Counted from the stretch's first letter, positions 1 through 9,119 are shown. The stretch is DNA of 34,348 nt from Haloarculaceae archaeon H-GB1-1 (GCA_029688825.1 JARUKX010000040.1:1-34348); one strand, 5' to 3'. Made by a program: numbers and translations. The notes: generated from the letters alone by a model not told the origin.

Positions 1-1
1 T

Positions 2-193
2 TCTCCGAGAGACAACCCCCGCAGCGACAGCGACGGGGTGGAGAGCGGGAAGCCAACCATGTCACTACGAGACGGATGCCCGCCGAGCGACTACTGCAGT
101 CTCGCCGGCAACGGCGAGAGCTGGGTCGGGGGTGGCGTCTGCGGTTCATTTACGTGGCCTTCCTCCGGTTCCTGGCTCGACGTGGTCAGGTAA
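2..193 (+). CDS. Possible 3' end of an unknown protein (partial)
   Basis: An open frame enters from the left edge and runs 63 codons to a TAA at 191-193. It begins with a hydrophilic Asp/Ser/Gly-rich stretch (DNPRSDSDGVESGKP) typical of haloarchaeal linkers and continues into a segment with three Cys and four Trp. An internal ATG lies at 59. The alternative frame through 76-294 is Arg-rich and looks like a shadow. I do not recognise a family, and codon usage in the last 20 codons is less biased than in neighbouring genes, so this could be non-coding. Confidence 0.3.
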   Translation, partial: SPRDNPRSDSDGVESGKPTMSLRDGCPPSDYCSLAGNGESWVGGGVCGSFTWPSSGSWLDVVR

Positions 194-287
194 CCGACGA
201 CTCCGGCCCTCGACCGATCTCTCTGGTTATCACTGCTGAAATTCTGGCAGTCAACGCTAAGAGAGTCAGCGTTCCATTCCTTGAAAA
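194..287 (+). promoter_or_regulatory. Upstream region of the transducer gene
   Basis: This is the only non-coding DNA before the transducer start. It contains a 6-bp inverted repeat (AACGCT at 253-258, AGCGTT at 268-273) just upstream of the ATG at 288. It could be an operator or a small 5' hairpin. No clear TATA box stands out; GGTTATCAC near 224-232 is the nearest candidate. Confidence 0.25.
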
Positions 288-2687
288 ATGTTAGAGAGTG
301 TCATGGGGCTCCCCGGAAAACTGCGTCGTCGGTACGCGATGCGGTTGTTCGTCGGGCTGTTCGTCGTCGCGATCATCATTCTGACGATCGGTGGCGTGAT
401 CAGTACGCAGGTATCGGGGAAGATACAGTCGGACACGGAGCAGAATCTGGAATCCATCTCTGAGGCGCGAGCGCAACATCTGGATCTGTGGACGTCGGTC
501 GTGAAGCGACAGGTCGTGGACGTGTCCGGTCGGAGCTTGTTCCAGTCGGAGGAGCCGGCGGCGATCGCACGCGAGTTGCGGTACATGATGGATTCGTACA
601 CGATCCCAGACAACGTCGTCGCGGTCCACTACGTGAACATGACCGAAAAGCGGGTCATCGCGAGTTCCGACCAGCGATTCGACGGGACGTCGCTCGCGGG
701 CGAGGGCATCCCGTACATCGACGATCCGCCGACGTTCTACTCCTCCAGTTCCATCTACGTCTCCCAGCCATACACCTCGTCGGTGACCGACCACGGCGTC
801 GTCGCCGTCATGTCGCCGACGACGCAGACCTCGGAGGTCGTCGTCTTCGTGGCGGACGTCCAGGACCAAGCCGTCGAGAACGCGAACAGCACGCGCTCGA
901 CGCTCGTCGTCGACGACGAGGGGCGCTTCCTGGCACACTCGAACGAGAGCGTCATCGGGACTGAGTACACGGAGCTGATGGAAGCGGGTGTGCTGGCGAA
1001 CACGTCGACGGGCGAGAGTTCGTTCGTCACGCTCGAACTGGACAACTTCGAGGAGGTGCTCATCGGTGTCACGCCGATGTCGAGCGAGGATTGGTTCGTC
1101 CTGACGCAGGTGTCGGCGGACGACGCGTACGCGCTGAAGAACCAGATCGACCAGTACCTGATGGGGTTGATCCTGCTCGCCGTATTCGGCCTGAGCGCCA
1201 TCGGGATGACTATCGGTCGGAACACCGCGATGTCCCTTCGGCAGTTGGCGACGCGGGCGGAGACGCTCCGCGACGGCGACTTCGACGTCACGTTCGAGTC
1301 CTCCCGACCCGACGAGATCGGGACGCTGAACGATACGTTGGGCGAGATGCGCGACTCGCTCCAGGAGCAGGTCCGCGAAGCACAAGAGGCTCGCGAGCAG
1401 GCGACCGAAGAACAGGAGGCTGCCCAGCAGGCTCGGCAGGAAGCCGAACAGGAACACGAGCGGACGGAGGCGCTGGTCGACCACCTCGAAGCGCAGGCCG
1501 ACGCGTACCACGACGTGATGGACGCGACGGCGTCCGGGGACCTCACAAGACGGATGGAGACGGACAGCCAGAGCGAGGCCATGTCCGAGATCGCGGTCGC
1601 GTTCAACACGATGGCGAGCGACCTCGAAGCGACCATCGGCGAGGTGACCTCCTTCGCCGACACCGTCGCCACCTCCAGCCAGACCGCGACGGCGAGCGCG
1701 GAGGAGGTGAAAGACGTCAGCGAGGACGTGAGCCGCTCCATCCAGACGATCTACGACGACGCGACGACGCAGGCCGACCGGCTGGAGGGAGTCGCGGCCG
1801 AGATGAACGACCTCAGCGCGACCATCCAGGAGATCGCCTCCGCGTCCGACGAGGTGGCGACGATGGTCGACCGTGCGGCAGACCGCGGGGAGACCGGTCG
1901 GAAGTACGCCGAGGAGGCCATCGACGCGATGGACGAACTCGAGGCGCAGGCCGAGACCGCGACGGACGAGATCGTGGCGCTGAACGAGCAGATGGACGAG
2001 ATCGGCGAGATCGTCGAACTCATCGACGGGATCGCCGAACAGACGAACACGCTGGCGCTCAACGCCTCCATCGAGGCTGCGCGGGCGGGCGAGGCTGGCT
2101 CCGGGTTCGCCGTCGTCGCCGACGAGGTGAAGACCCTCGCCGAAGAGACGCGCGAAGCCACGCAGGAAATCGACGCGCTCATCGAGTCCGTGCAGTCCCA
2201 GACCGACGAGTCGGTCGACCACATCCGCGAGATGGACGACCGGGTGTCCGACGGGCTGTTGACGGTCGAGGACGCGCTGGAGGAGCTCGACGCCATCGTC
2301 TCGGCCATCAACGAGGCCAACTCCAGCGTCCAGGAGATCACGAACGCGACCGACGAGCAGGCGAGTTCCACCCAGGAGGTCGTCTCGATGGTCGACGAAC
2401 TCATGCAACTGAGCGAGGACACGGCGGACCAGTCAGAGGAGGTCGCTGCGGCTGCCCAGCAACAGGCCAGTGCCGTCACCGAGGTAACCGCGACGATTCA
2501 GGACCTCTCACAGCGGGCGAGCGACCTCGAATCTCTCGTCGCCGATTTCACGGTGGACCAGACGGACATCGACGTCGGTGACGCGGGCATGGGTGGCCAC
2601 GACCACGCGACCGACGAGCAGGCTACTGCAGATGCAGAAGTGGTGGACGAGACCGAACCCACTGACGGGGATGCGGCTGGCGAGTAA
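288..2687 (+). CDS. Methyl-accepting chemotaxis / halobacterial transducer protein (Htr)
   Basis: This is a membrane chemoreceptor that would signal through CheA/CheW to the archaellum. The 799-residue protein has a first membrane helix at about 18-42, an extracellular Cache-type sensor at about 45-285, a second helix at about 290-312 ([20 protein letters not shown]) and a HAMP domain at about 312-365. A second HAMP-like coiled coil follows at about 400-450, then the long cytoplasmic signalling hairpin. The conserved tip, with [20 protein letters not shown], is near residue 580. Gln/Glu-rich helices flanking the tip are likely methylation regions. The tail is acidic and without a recognisable CheR-docking pentapeptide. 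The ATG at 288 gives a complete first helix; ATG 303 is an alternative. The ligand cannot be read from the sequence. No che genes are nearby, so this is an orphan receptor gene. Confidence 0.93.
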   Translation: MLESVMGLPGKLRRRYAMRLFVGLFVVAIIILTIGGVISTQVSGKIQSDTEQNLESISEARAQHLDLWTSVVKRQVVDVSGRSLFQSEEPAAIARELRYMMDSYTIPDNVVAVHYVNMTEKRVIASSDQRFDGTSLAGEGIPYIDDPPTFYSSSSIYVSQPYTSSVTDHGVVAVMSPTTQTSEVVVFVADVQDQAVENANSTRSTLVVDDEGRFLAHSNESVIGTEYTELMEAGVLANTSTGESSFVTLELDNFEEVLIGVTPMSSEDWFVLTQVSADDAYALKNQIDQYLMGLILLAVFGLSAIGMTIGRNTAMSLRQLATRAETLRDGDFDVTFESSRPDEIGTLNDTLGEMRDSLQEQVREAQEAREQATEEQEAAQQARQEAEQEHERTEALVDHLEAQADAYHDVMDATASGDLTRRMETDSQSEAMSEIAVAFNTMASDLEATIGEVTSFADTVATSSQTATASAEEVKDVSEDVSRSIQTIYDDATTQADRLEGVAAEMNDLSATIQEIASASDEVATMVDRAADRGETGRKYAEEAIDAMDELEAQAETATDEIVALNEQMDEIGEIVELIDGIAEQTNTLALNASIEAARAGEAGSGFAVVADEVKTLAEETREATQEIDALIESVQSQTDESVDHIREMDDRVSDGLLTVEDALEELDAIVSAINEANSSVQEITNATDEQASSTQEVVSMVDELMQLSEDTADQSEEVAAAAQQQASAVTEVTATIQDLSQRASDLESLVADFTVDQTDIDVGDAGMGGHDHATDEQATADAEVVDETEPTDGDAAGE

Positions 2688-2773
2688 CGTCGCACCCGCT
2701 GTTCGGCGTGCCGTCGTTCCGGACCGCTACTCGATTTTCGTTGGGTGCTGAGGTGAGAATGCGTCGCCGACGA

Positions 2774-2947
2774 TCACTCGTCGTCGTAGACCCGGACCTG
2801 CTGTTCGACGTACAGGCGCGGCCACTCCTCGAAGTGTCGGCTGAGTCGCGCTCGCAGCGCGGACAGCCCGCGGAGGGGGGCCACGCTCGACGTCGTCGCG
2901 TCATCCCGGTTCTCAGTAACCGTGGATTTCGGGTCCTTGTAGCTCAT
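2774..2947 (-). CDS. Small conserved-looking hypothetical protein (57 aa)
   Basis: The frame starts MSYKDPKS and ends VRVYDDE, giving 57 residues. The middle is Arg-rich (LRGLSALRARLSRHFEEWPRL) and would form an amphipathic helix. There are no Cys and no membrane segment. I prefer the ATG at 2947 over the in-frame ATG at 2989 because an AT-rich TATA-like element (ATTTATG on this strand, 2973-2979) lies 26-32 bases upstream, the leaderless spacing seen elsewhere in this window. The gene converges on the transducer gene. I do not recognise a named family. Confidence 0.6.
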   Translation of the reverse strand: MSYKDPKSTVTENRDDATTSSVAPLRGLSALRARLSRHFEEWPRLYVEQQVRVYDDE

Positions 2948-2972
2948 CGTGTGTTCATTCGATCGGTGGGGA

Positions 2973-2994
2973 CATAAATCCATGTGCATTTATG
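2973..2994. promoter_or_regulatory. TATA element inside a perfect inverted repeat
   Basis: CATAAAT at 2973-2979 and ATTTATG at 2988-2994 are exact reverse complements separated by 8 bases. The left arm sits at TATA distance from the 57-residue gene at 2947 on the minus strand. The arms could be two opposed TATA elements or an operator covering the promoter. Confidence 0.4.
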
Positions 2995-3089
2995 GCATGC
3001 AAGGGCGTTGGAGGCCGCTGCCTTTCGGCGGTGCCCGCGTCGCTCAATGTTCATCATTTTCCGGGGACCAGTTAACGATAGCACAAGAG

Positions 3090-3096
3090 TTTTTAC
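3090..3096 (+). promoter_or_regulatory. TATA-like element for the TauE/SafE gene
   Basis: TTTTTACG starts 38 bases before the ATG at 3128 and is preceded by a purine-rich stretch (AGCACAAGAG). Position and composition fit a haloarchaeal TATA box with a near-leaderless transcript. This supports 3128, not the longer in-frame ORF start, as the translation start. Confidence 0.45.
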
Positions 3097-3127
3097 GCAC
3101 CTTCCAAAAACGGTGGTCACTAACCCA

Positions 3128-4216
3128 ATGTCGTCGGTCTCCTCGCGGGACAAAATCCAGAAATCGTTTCTGAAGTACCAGCACATATTCGTGTTCACCG
3201 CTCCGGTCGCGTTCATCCTCGGAGTGCTCTCGATAGCTCCGGCTCCGCCGAACGCGGGGATGGACTACTGGCTCGAGTACTGGTGGTTGTTCCCATTCTT
3301 CCTGCTCGGAGCGACGACCGTCAACACGGTGGGAATCAGCGGCTCGGCGCTGTTCGTGCCCTTCTTCATCTTCATCTTCCCACTGTTCGCCCATCCGCTC
3401 GAACCGGAGACGCTGGTGAAGGTCGGACTGATCAGCGAGTCGTTCGGGTTGTCGAGTTCCGCGGTGGCGTTCATCCAGTACGGACTCGTCGACCGACGGC
3501 TGGCGCTCACGCTCGTCGGCGGTGCCATCCCGTTCGTCGTCGGCGGGGCGCTGTTGTCGTTCATCATCCCCGAATCCGTCTTCCACGCGGCGCTCGGCGT
3601 CGCGTTGCTCGCCGCGGCGTACCTGATGCTCCAGGCGGACCTCAGCCACGAGGAACCATCGTCGAGCGAGGATTCGTCGACGGTCTCGGCGGACGGTGGC
3701 ACGAGCGACGACCTGCCCGACGACGACGGGAAACTCGGACCGGCCGGCGTGGAGGCCGACGACGAGGGGACGGTCACTCGCGTCGACCGCGAGGGCGACA
3801 CCTACTCGTACACGTGGTCGGGGTACGTCGAGCGGTTCGCCAACTACAGCATCGGCGGCATGTTCCAGGGGCTCGCCGGATTCGGCATCGGCGAACTCGG
3901 CATCATCTCGATGCTCCGGACGGACGTGCCCGTGCGCGTGGCCATCGGGACGAACCACATCGTGGTCGCGATGACCGCGATTCTGGCCTCGCTGGTCCAC
4001 ATCTTCGGCGGTGGGCTGGTCGGCGGGCACGCGCTGGACCTGGCGTCGACGCCGTGGAACATGGTCGTCTTCACCGTCCCGGCGACGGTCACTGGCGGAC
4101 AGATCGCCCCCTACGTCTCCAACGCGCTGGATACCTCGACCATCAAGACCGGCGTCGGCGTCCTCTTCGGCGTCATCTCCGTGGCGCTGTTCCTGATGGC
4201 CTCCGGCGCGTTCTGA
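3128..4216 (+). CDS. TauE/SafE family sulfite exporter-type permease
   Basis: This is a predicted integral membrane permease of the TauE/SafE (DUF81) family, whose members move sulfite, sulfoacetate or other organic anions. The 362-residue protein has two hydrophobic halves, at about 15-170 and 235-362. They are separated by a very acidic Ser/Asp/Glu linker at about 171-234 that is probably solvent-exposed. The family-typical Gly-rich helix starts appear in both halves (TTVNTVGISGSALFVPFFIF, and FQGLAGFGIGELG). The start MSSVSSRDK matches the TATA element at 3090. A Usp gene follows 37 bases downstream, probably co-transcribed. The substrate is not determined by sequence; the two rhodanese genes are several kilobases away and only weakly suggest a sulfur role. 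Confidence 0.85.
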   Translation: MSSVSSRDKIQKSFLKYQHIFVFTAPVAFILGVLSIAPAPPNAGMDYWLEYWWLFPFFLLGATTVNTVGISGSALFVPFFIFIFPLFAHPLEPETLVKVGLISESFGLSSSAVAFIQYGLVDRRLALTLVGGAIPFVVGGALLSFIIPESVFHAALGVALLAAAYLMLQADLSHEEPSSSEDSSTVSADGGTSDDLPDDDGKLGPAGVEADDEGTVTRVDREGDTYSYTWSGYVERFANYSIGGMFQGLAGFGIGELGIISMLRTDVPVRVAIGTNHIVVAMTAILASLVHIFGGGLVGGHALDLASTPWNMVVFTVPATVTGGQIAPYVSNALDTSTIKTGVGVLFGVISVALFLMASGAF

Positions 4217-4253
4217 CCGCAATCCTTTCCGTCAGGAGTCACAAGCCGCCAGC

Positions 4254-4691
4254 GTGTACGACGATATCCTGCTTCCGACCGATGGGACAGAGGGATTGCA
4301 CGCCGCAATCGAGCACGCGGCCGAACTGGCGACGACATACGACGCGACAATCCACGTCCTCTCCGTCGCGGACACGCGCAATCGCTTCGAGAGCCCGAGC
4401 GCGGGAATCTCCGCGGACGCCTGGGCGGAATCGGAACGCGAGCGTGCCGAGCAAGCCATCGCATCCACGGTCGCCGAACTTCCCGACGACGTGACCGTCG
4501 AACGCGTGGTGAAAGAGGGCGTCCCCAAGACGGAGATTCTGGCGTACGTCGAGGACCCCGGCGTCGACGTCGTCGTGATGGGCACGCACGGTCGGACCGG
4601 GCTGGATCACTATCTCATCGGCAGCGTCACGGAAAAAGTCGTCCGGCGGTCGCCGGTGCCGGTGATGAGCGTTCGACTCGACGAGTCGTAG
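4254..4691 (+). CDS. Universal stress protein, UspA family
   Basis: This is a soluble 145-residue Rossmann-like alpha/beta protein. It starts with the typical MYDDILLPTDGT first strand and ends with the nucleotide-binding signature GTHGRTGLDHYLIGSVTEKV, which matches the G-2x-G-9x-G-S/T pattern of ATP-binding Usp proteins. The start is GTG at 4254, chosen because it places the conserved first strand at the N-terminus. The gene lies 37 bases after the permease stop, so the two probably form an operon. Such Usp partners of permeases often act as regulatory subunits, but that is inference here. Confidence 0.9.
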   Translation: MYDDILLPTDGTEGLHAAIEHAAELATTYDATIHVLSVADTRNRFESPSAGISADAWAESERERAEQAIASTVAELPDDVTVERVVKEGVPKTEILAYVEDPGVDVVVMGTHGRTGLDHYLIGSVTEKVVRRSPVPVMSVRLDES

Positions 4692-4725
4692 CGAGCGTTT
4701 CGACGGCACCTACCGAAGCTCGTCG

Positions 4726-5967
4726 TTATGCTTCGGCAGTGGTCGTGGTTTCTTCCTCGGTCGTGGTTTCTTCTTCAGGAGTGGCGGTTTCGGTTTCCTC
4801 TTCAGCCATCGGGGTTTCCGTCTCTTCCGCAGTGACCGTCTCTTCCGCGGTGGTCGTCTCCTCGCCACCCTCGGCAGCGCCTGCTTCGGTGGTCGTCGTC
4901 TCCTCACTGGGCATATCCTCCATCGTGACGGTGTCGTTCGTCAGCACGGCGTCGAACGGCACGTTCCGCGGAGCCTGCTCGGGCTGGGAGTAGCCGATGG
5001 CGAGGACGGTGTGGGCGGTACCGGCTTCGAGCGTCACGTTGACCGTCGCGATCGTCCCGTTGGACGTCGTCTCCGTGGCCTCGGCTTCGGGCGTTCCGGT
5101 CACGGTGGTGACGGTCATCTCACTCTCCGGCGTTTCGGTCGCGGGCGTTTCGGTTTCGGTGGTCGTCTCACCGTCTTCCATCGCCGAGGCGTTGGTGATG
5201 GCGAGCGTGTAGTTGCCGGCGGGGACCGTCTGGTAGTCGGTCACGGTACCGAAGCCGACGTCCTCGAAGACCACATTGCTTTCGCTGGCTCCTGCTTCGC
5301 CTTCGGCTTCAGTGGTCGTCTCTTCGCCAGCGGCAGTTTCAGTCATCTCCTCGCCAGCGGGGGTTTCGGTCTCCTCACTGGCGGGGGTTTCAGTCTCCTC
5401 CTCAGCGGGGGTTTCGGTCTCCTCGCCAGCGGGGGTTTCGGTCATCTCCTCGCCGCCCTCGGCGGCCTCGAAGCTCTCCACCGAGACGGTCACGTTACCG
5501 GTGTCGGGCGAGGCGTGGATCAGACGCACCGCAGACTCGTCGTCTTCGAGCTCGGGCACGTCGTCGGACACGACGGTGATGTTGAGCGGGGTGTCGGTCC
5601 CTTCGGCCGCTTCACCCGTGACGACAGCGGTGTAGTTCGTGTTGGCCTCGACTTCGACGTCCTGTCGGAACAGGACTTCTTCACCGTCGGGTGACCGAAG
5701 GATCACTTCGTGGTCACCTTCCGAGAGGCTCAGATAGTCGCTGACGTAGCCGACCGTCGCGTTGTCGACGACCATCTCGTCGTCGACGAACACGTCGACC
5801 TGTCCTGCGTCAGGTGACGCGTGTGCGAGACGGACGTTCGCGTTGCCGTCTTCTTCCTGCGCGGCCGCGCTGAACGCGACCCCGCCCAGTGCGGTGCCGA
5901 GCACCAGGATACTGGCGAGCAGGACGGCAGTCGTTCGTGTGCGTTGCTGTAGTCTTGCTGATACCAT
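4726..5967 (-). CDS. Secreted DUF4397 domain protein with Thr/Glu repeat insertions
   Basis: The 413-residue product has an export signal at 1-36 (basic start, hydrophobic core, Ala-rich cleavage region). A first DUF4397-type beta domain at about 40-135 contains VRLAHASPDAG, and a second begins near 142 with VRLIHASPDTG. The second domain is interrupted twice by low-complexity blocks, at about 167-225 (EETETPA units) and 258-300, before its last strands (TAHTVLAIGYSQPEQAPRNV). A third Thr/Glu-rich block forms the C-terminus from about 350. No membrane anchor follows the repeats. The Thr-rich blocks are plausible O-glycosylated surface spacers. DUF4397 proteins are generally surface or secreted and of unknown function. 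GGAGGTG lies directly before the ATG, an unusually short Shine-Dalgarno spacing. Confidence 0.85.
   Translation of the reverse strand: MVSARLQQRTRTTAVLLASILVLGTALGGVAFSAAAQEEDGNANVRLAHASPDAGQVDVFVDDEMVVDNATVGYVSDYLSLSEGDHEVILRSPDGEEVLFRQDVEVEANTNYTAVVTGEAAEGTDTPLNITVVSDDVPELEDDESAVRLIHASPDTGNVTVSVESFEAAEGGEEMTETPAGEETETPAEEETETPASEETETPAGEEMTETAAGEETTTEAEGEAGASESNVVFEDVGFGTVTDYQTVPAGNYTLAITNASAMEDGETTTETETPATETPESEMTVTTVTGTPEAEATETTSNGTIATVNVTLEAGTAHTVLAIGYSQPEQAPRNVPFDAVLTNDTVTMEDMPSEETTTTEAGAAEGGEETTTAEETVTAEETETPMAEEETETATPEEETTTEEETTTTAEA
5329..5453 (-). repeat. Intragenic tandem repeat, 24/27-bp units
   Basis: About five degenerate tandem copies of a 24-27 base unit (GGTTTCGGTCTCCTC plus GCCAGCGGG on the plus strand) lie inside the DUF4397 gene. 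Each encodes ETETPAGEE-like or MTETPAGEE-like residues on the minus strand. Unit length is a multiple of three throughout, so copy-number changes would keep the frame. It is a slippage-prone coding repeat and not a CRISPR array. Confidence 0.8.
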
Positions 5968-6342
5968 GCACCTCCCTCAAGGGACTACCACTGCTTTGTT
6001 ATCACCAGGATAGTCGAACTGTTCGAGCGGTAAGGTGTATGAGAGGATTCCGTTTGCCTCACGTTACATACCCTTGTTCACACTTCTCGTGGAACTTCGT
6101 CTCGCGAACCTCGAGGCGGTGCCGGCGCCGAGTAACCGCTTCCAAAATCACTCCACTCGGACGAAGTTCGTCGTGGGCGACTGTAAGCTCTGTCTAGTCG
6201 GAGCTATGGGACTGACACGAACCCGAACTGGACCATCTCGGTGCCGACGGAAGGAGGAAGGAACTCGGAAAGTCAGTGCTCGTTCCCCGCCGGAGCGATC
6301 AGACCGATGAGTGGAACACTACGGCTCGGTAGTGGCGTACTA
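5968..6342. other. Intergenic region between uvrB and the DUF4397 gene
   Basis: This 375-base stretch holds the promoter of the DUF4397 gene at its left side, with a GATAACAAA-like element on the minus strand near 5993-6003. On the right lies downstream DNA of uvrB. Open frames across it on the plus strand (for example 6035-6310) lack haloarchaeal codon bias and acidic composition. I see no gene, strong hairpin or RNA gene in it. Confidence 0.5.
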
Positions 6343-8400
6343 TCAGAACTCGTCCGGGGCCGGAACGCCGTCGTCCGCGTCGGCGGCGTCCAGGTCGAAC
6401 TCCTCGCGGAGCTCGCGGATGCGGTCGCGAATGTCGGCGGCGAGTTCGAACTCCAGATTGTCCGCGGCCGCCTGCATTCGCTCGCCGAGTTGCTCGACCA
6501 GGAGCGCGGCCTCGCCCTCGTCCGCTGGGCCGTCGCCGGTGATGCTGCTCGTGTCGGTCTTGCTCCCGGGAAGGTTCGTCTCACCGACCTCCTTCTCGAT
6601 GGTCTGTGGTTCGTAGCCGTGCTCCTCGTTGAACTCCTGCTGGATGTGGCGACGACGCTGGGTCTCGTCGATGGCGGACTCCATGGCGTCGCTCACGTCG
6701 TCGGCGTAGAGGACGACCTCGCCGTTGACGTTGCGTGCCGCCCGGCCCATCGTCTGGATGAGCGTGGTCTCGCTCCGCAGAAAGCCCTCCTGGTCGGCGT
6801 CGAGGATGGCGACGAGCGACACCTCGGGGATGTCCAGCCCTTCTCGCAGGAGGTTGATGCCGACGAGGACGTCGAAGTCGCCCAGCCGAAGCCCGCGGAC
6901 GAGTTCGTGGCGTTCGAGCGTGTCCGTCTCGTCGTGCATGTACTCGACGGCGACGCCGCTCTCTTCGAGGTACTCGGTGAGGTCCTCGGCCATCCGCTTG
7001 GTGAGCGTCGTCACGAGCACGCGCTCGTCGCGCGCGACTCGGTCGTCGATGCGGTCCAGCAGGTCGTCGATCTGGCCCTCGGCGGGAGAGACCTCGACCT
7101 TCGGGTCGACCAGATGGGTCGGGCGAACGATCTGCTCGGCGATCTGCTCGCTGCGCTCGCGCTCGTAGTCCGCGGGGGTCGCCGAGACGTACAGAACCTT
7201 GTCTGTCTTCTGCTTGAACTCCTCGAAGGTGAGCGGGCGATTGTCGTAGCTCGTCGGGAGTCGGAAGCCGTTCTCGACCAGCGAGTCCTTCCGTGACTTG
7301 TCGCCAGCGTACTGACCGCGAATCTGGGGGACCGTCTGGTGGGATTCGTCGATGACGAGCAGGAAGTCGTCGGGGAAGTAGTCCAGCAGCGTGTACGGCG
7401 GGTCGCCGGACTGGCGGTCCGAGAGGTACACCGAGTAGTTCTCGATGCCGGAACAGTAGCCGGCCTCGCGGATCATCTCCAGGTCGAAGGTGGTCCGCTC
7501 CTCCAGTCGCTGGGCCGCGACGAGGTCGCCCTGCCGCTCGAAGTAGGCGACCCGCGATTCGAGGTCGGCCTCGATCTCGCTGATGGCCTGTTCGAGTTCC
7601 TCCTCGGGGTAGGAGTAGTGCTCTGCGGGGTGGATGAGGACCGCGGGCTCCTGGCTCTTGACCTCGCCCTCCAGCGGATCGACCTTCATCATGCGGTCGA
7701 TCTCGTCGCCCCAGAACTCCACGCGGACGGCGTAGCGGCCGTACATCGGGAATATCTCGACCGTATCGCCGCGGACCCGGAACGCGCCCTGCGTGAACTC
7801 GACGTCGTTGCGCTCGTAGTTGAGGTCGACGAGCCGCCCCAGCAGTTCGTCGCGGTCGATCTGCTCGCCGACCTCCAGCCGCATCGCCATGTCGACGTAG
7901 TTCCGCGGGTCGCCCAGCCCGTAGATCGCGGAGACGCTGGCGACGACGATGACGTCGTCGCGGGTCAGCAGCGACCGGGTCGCCGAGTGGCGCAGCCGGT
8001 CGATTTCGTCGTTGACCGAGGCGTCCTTCTCGATGTACTTGTCCGTCTGCTCGACGTACGCCTCTGGCTGGTAGTAGTCGTAGTAGCTGACGAAGTACTC
8101 GACGGCGTTGTCCGGGAAGAGTCCCTTGAACTCCTCGTACAGCTGTGCGGCGAGGGTCTTGTTGTGCGCGATGACCAGCGTGGGCGTCTGTATCTCCTCG
8201 ACGAGCCACGAGACCGTGTTGGTCTTGCCCGACCCGGTCACGCCGAGCAGGGTCTGCTCGTCCATCCCCTGGCCGTACCCGCGCGCCAGTTTCTCGATGG
8301 CCTCGGGTTGGTCGCCGGCCGGGTCGAACGGCGCGTCGACGCGGAACTCGGACTCGGCCTCCGGACGGTCCGGTGTCAGGGGACTGGAGGTATCGCTCAT
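6343..8400 (-). CDS. uvrB: Excinuclease ABC subunit UvrB
   Basis: UvrB is the damage-verification helicase of bacterial-type nucleotide excision repair, acting with UvrA and UvrC; haloarchaea carry this system. The 685-residue protein has Walker A GVTGSGKT at about 53-60 and the beta-hairpin with [11 protein letters not shown] near 106-123. Helicase motif II appears as DESH (VIDESHQTV), motifs V/VI include [19 protein letters not shown] and QTMGRAARN, and the C-terminal UVR motif is near 640-680 ([19 protein letters not shown]). I chose the ATG at 8400 over an upstream in-frame ATG at 8424 because MSDTSS gives the usual haloarchaeal N-terminus. The gene stands alone; uvrA and uvrC are not in the window. 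Confidence 0.97.
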   Translation of the reverse strand: MSDTSSPLTPDRPEAESEFRVDAPFDPAGDQPEAIEKLARGYGQGMDEQTLLGVTGSGKTNTVSWLVEEIQTPTLVIAHNKTLAAQLYEEFKGLFPDNAVEYFVSYYDYYQPEAYVEQTDKYIEKDASVNDEIDRLRHSATRSLLTRDDVIVVASVSAIYGLGDPRNYVDMAMRLEVGEQIDRDELLGRLVDLNYERNDVEFTQGAFRVRGDTVEIFPMYGRYAVRVEFWGDEIDRMMKVDPLEGEVKSQEPAVLIHPAEHYSYPEEELEQAISEIEADLESRVAYFERQGDLVAAQRLEERTTFDLEMIREAGYCSGIENYSVYLSDRQSGDPPYTLLDYFPDDFLLVIDESHQTVPQIRGQYAGDKSRKDSLVENGFRLPTSYDNRPLTFEEFKQKTDKVLYVSATPADYERERSEQIAEQIVRPTHLVDPKVEVSPAEGQIDDLLDRIDDRVARDERVLVTTLTKRMAEDLTEYLEESGVAVEYMHDETDTLERHELVRGLRLGDFDVLVGINLLREGLDIPEVSLVAILDADQEGFLRSETTLIQTMGRAARNVNGEVVLYADDVSDAMESAIDETQRRRHIQQEFNEEHGYEPQTIEKEVGETNLPGSKTDTSSITGDGPADEGEAALLVEQLGERMQAAADNLEFELAADIRDRIRELREEFDLDAADADDGVPAPDEF

Positions 8401-8579
8401 TGCACGGGCAGACGGTCCGAGCACACTTCAGGCGCTCGGTGAGCGTGTGTCACCGCGGCCACGTTACACGCACCCCGAGCGGCTAGTGAGGACCACGACC
8501 GAACACTCGATATCCGAGTACTTTCCGTTTATTGAGAACATGCTTGCAGGTTCTTACCGTCCCCCGTTCGATTTTCCAT
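8401..8579. promoter_or_regulatory. Divergent promoter region, uvrB and the 70-residue gene
   Basis: This 179-base spacer separates uvrB (minus) from the small gene at 8580 (plus). It contains ACTCG-ATATC-CGAGT at 8505-8519, a 5-bp dyad around an AT-rich centre. An AT-rich element (TTTATTGAG, 8529-8537) lies upstream of the plus-strand gene. Whether the dyad controls either gene is not known. Confidence 0.35.
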
Positions 8580-8792
8580 ATGGGGTACACGACCGCGGAA
8601 CGGATACGGGAACTGCTCGAGGGGGTCATGGCGGACACCGACGACGACCAGAGCCGGTTCAGACTTCGAACGGCCCTCCAGTTGATCGAACTGATCGAAG
8701 AACGCCACGACGTTGCAAACGAGGTCCTCGAAGAGTGTGACTTGGATGCACAGACGCGACAGAACCTCCAGGAGTTGGGGTACCTGAACTGA
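8580..8792 (+). CDS. Small conserved hypothetical protein (70 aa)
   Basis: The product begins MGYTTAERIRELLEG and ends NLQELGYLN. It is acidic, all-helical in appearance and has no Cys or membrane segment. The two Leu/Glu-rich helices (RTALQLIELIEERHDVANEVLEE) suggest a small helical bundle. The ATG at 8580 is preferred because the preceding in-frame residues from 8532 are unlike the rest in composition. Haloarchaeal codon usage supports coding. I do not recognise a function. Confidence 0.65.
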   Translation: MGYTTAERIRELLEGVMADTDDDQSRFRLRTALQLIELIEERHDVANEVLEECDLDAQTRQNLQELGYLN

Positions 8793-8960
8793 TACTGTCT
8801 GCTGCACGCCCGTAACGTCTCGACAAGAAGTTCGTCGGTAGGATCATCGGCGTGCCGGCGTTCGAGGTGCGCTTTGATGCCCTGGTGTTTGTCGAAGTCC
8901 CGAAGATGTGGCAGCAGTAGTGGTGTTTTGGCAGCCGCTAGCGTTCAACACTGAACGACA
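8793..8960 (-). pseudogene. Possible degraded coding remnant
   Basis: On the minus strand, roughly 8905 down to 8800, one frame reads HLRDFDKHQGIKAHLERRHADD and continues PTDELLVETLRAC, with good haloarchaeal codon choice and acidic/basic balance. A TGA lies upstream and there is no start codon or clean stop in frame before it runs antisense into the 70-residue gene. It may be the relic of a transposase or other gene. I could not assign a family, and it could be chance. Confidence 0.2.
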
Positions 8961-9045
8961 AAAATGAGCGGCCCGGGGCAGCCGTCCTACCCGCGCTGTG
9001 TGGGGACTGGGAATTCGGTACTGGGTAAGATTGTGCCCACTCGCC

Positions 9046-9103
9046 GCCAGCATCCGCCGCCGCAGGCGGCGGTTCACTGCTGGCGAACGCAGTGAGCCAG
9101 CAG
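9046..9103. repeat. Nested inverted repeats in intergenic DNA
   Basis: CCGCCGCC (9054-9061) and GGCGGCGG (9065-9072) form an 8-bp hairpin with a 3-base loop. Around it GCCAGCA (9046-9052) pairs with TGCTGGC (9078-9084). The same TGCTGGC, extended to CTGCTGGC (9077-9084), can pair instead with GCCAGCAG (9096-9103). The three arms allow mutually exclusive structures. This resembles intergenic palindromic elements seen in prokaryotic genomes. Confidence 0.6.
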
Positions 9104-9119
9104 GAAGTTTTTCCCCAAG

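Noticed and set aside
291-2408. Long minus-strand open frame through the transducer gene
   Set aside because: It is Arg/His-rich and antisense to a clear chemoreceptor; high GC leaves such frames open by chance.
5329-5453. Regular repeats that might suggest a CRISPR array
   Set aside because: Units are contiguous, in frame and encode a Thr/Glu-rich peptide; there are no unique spacers.
6035-6310. 91-codon plus-strand frame upstream of the DUF4397 gene
   Set aside because: Composition is basic and Ser/Arg-rich with poor codon bias, unlike haloarchaeal proteins.
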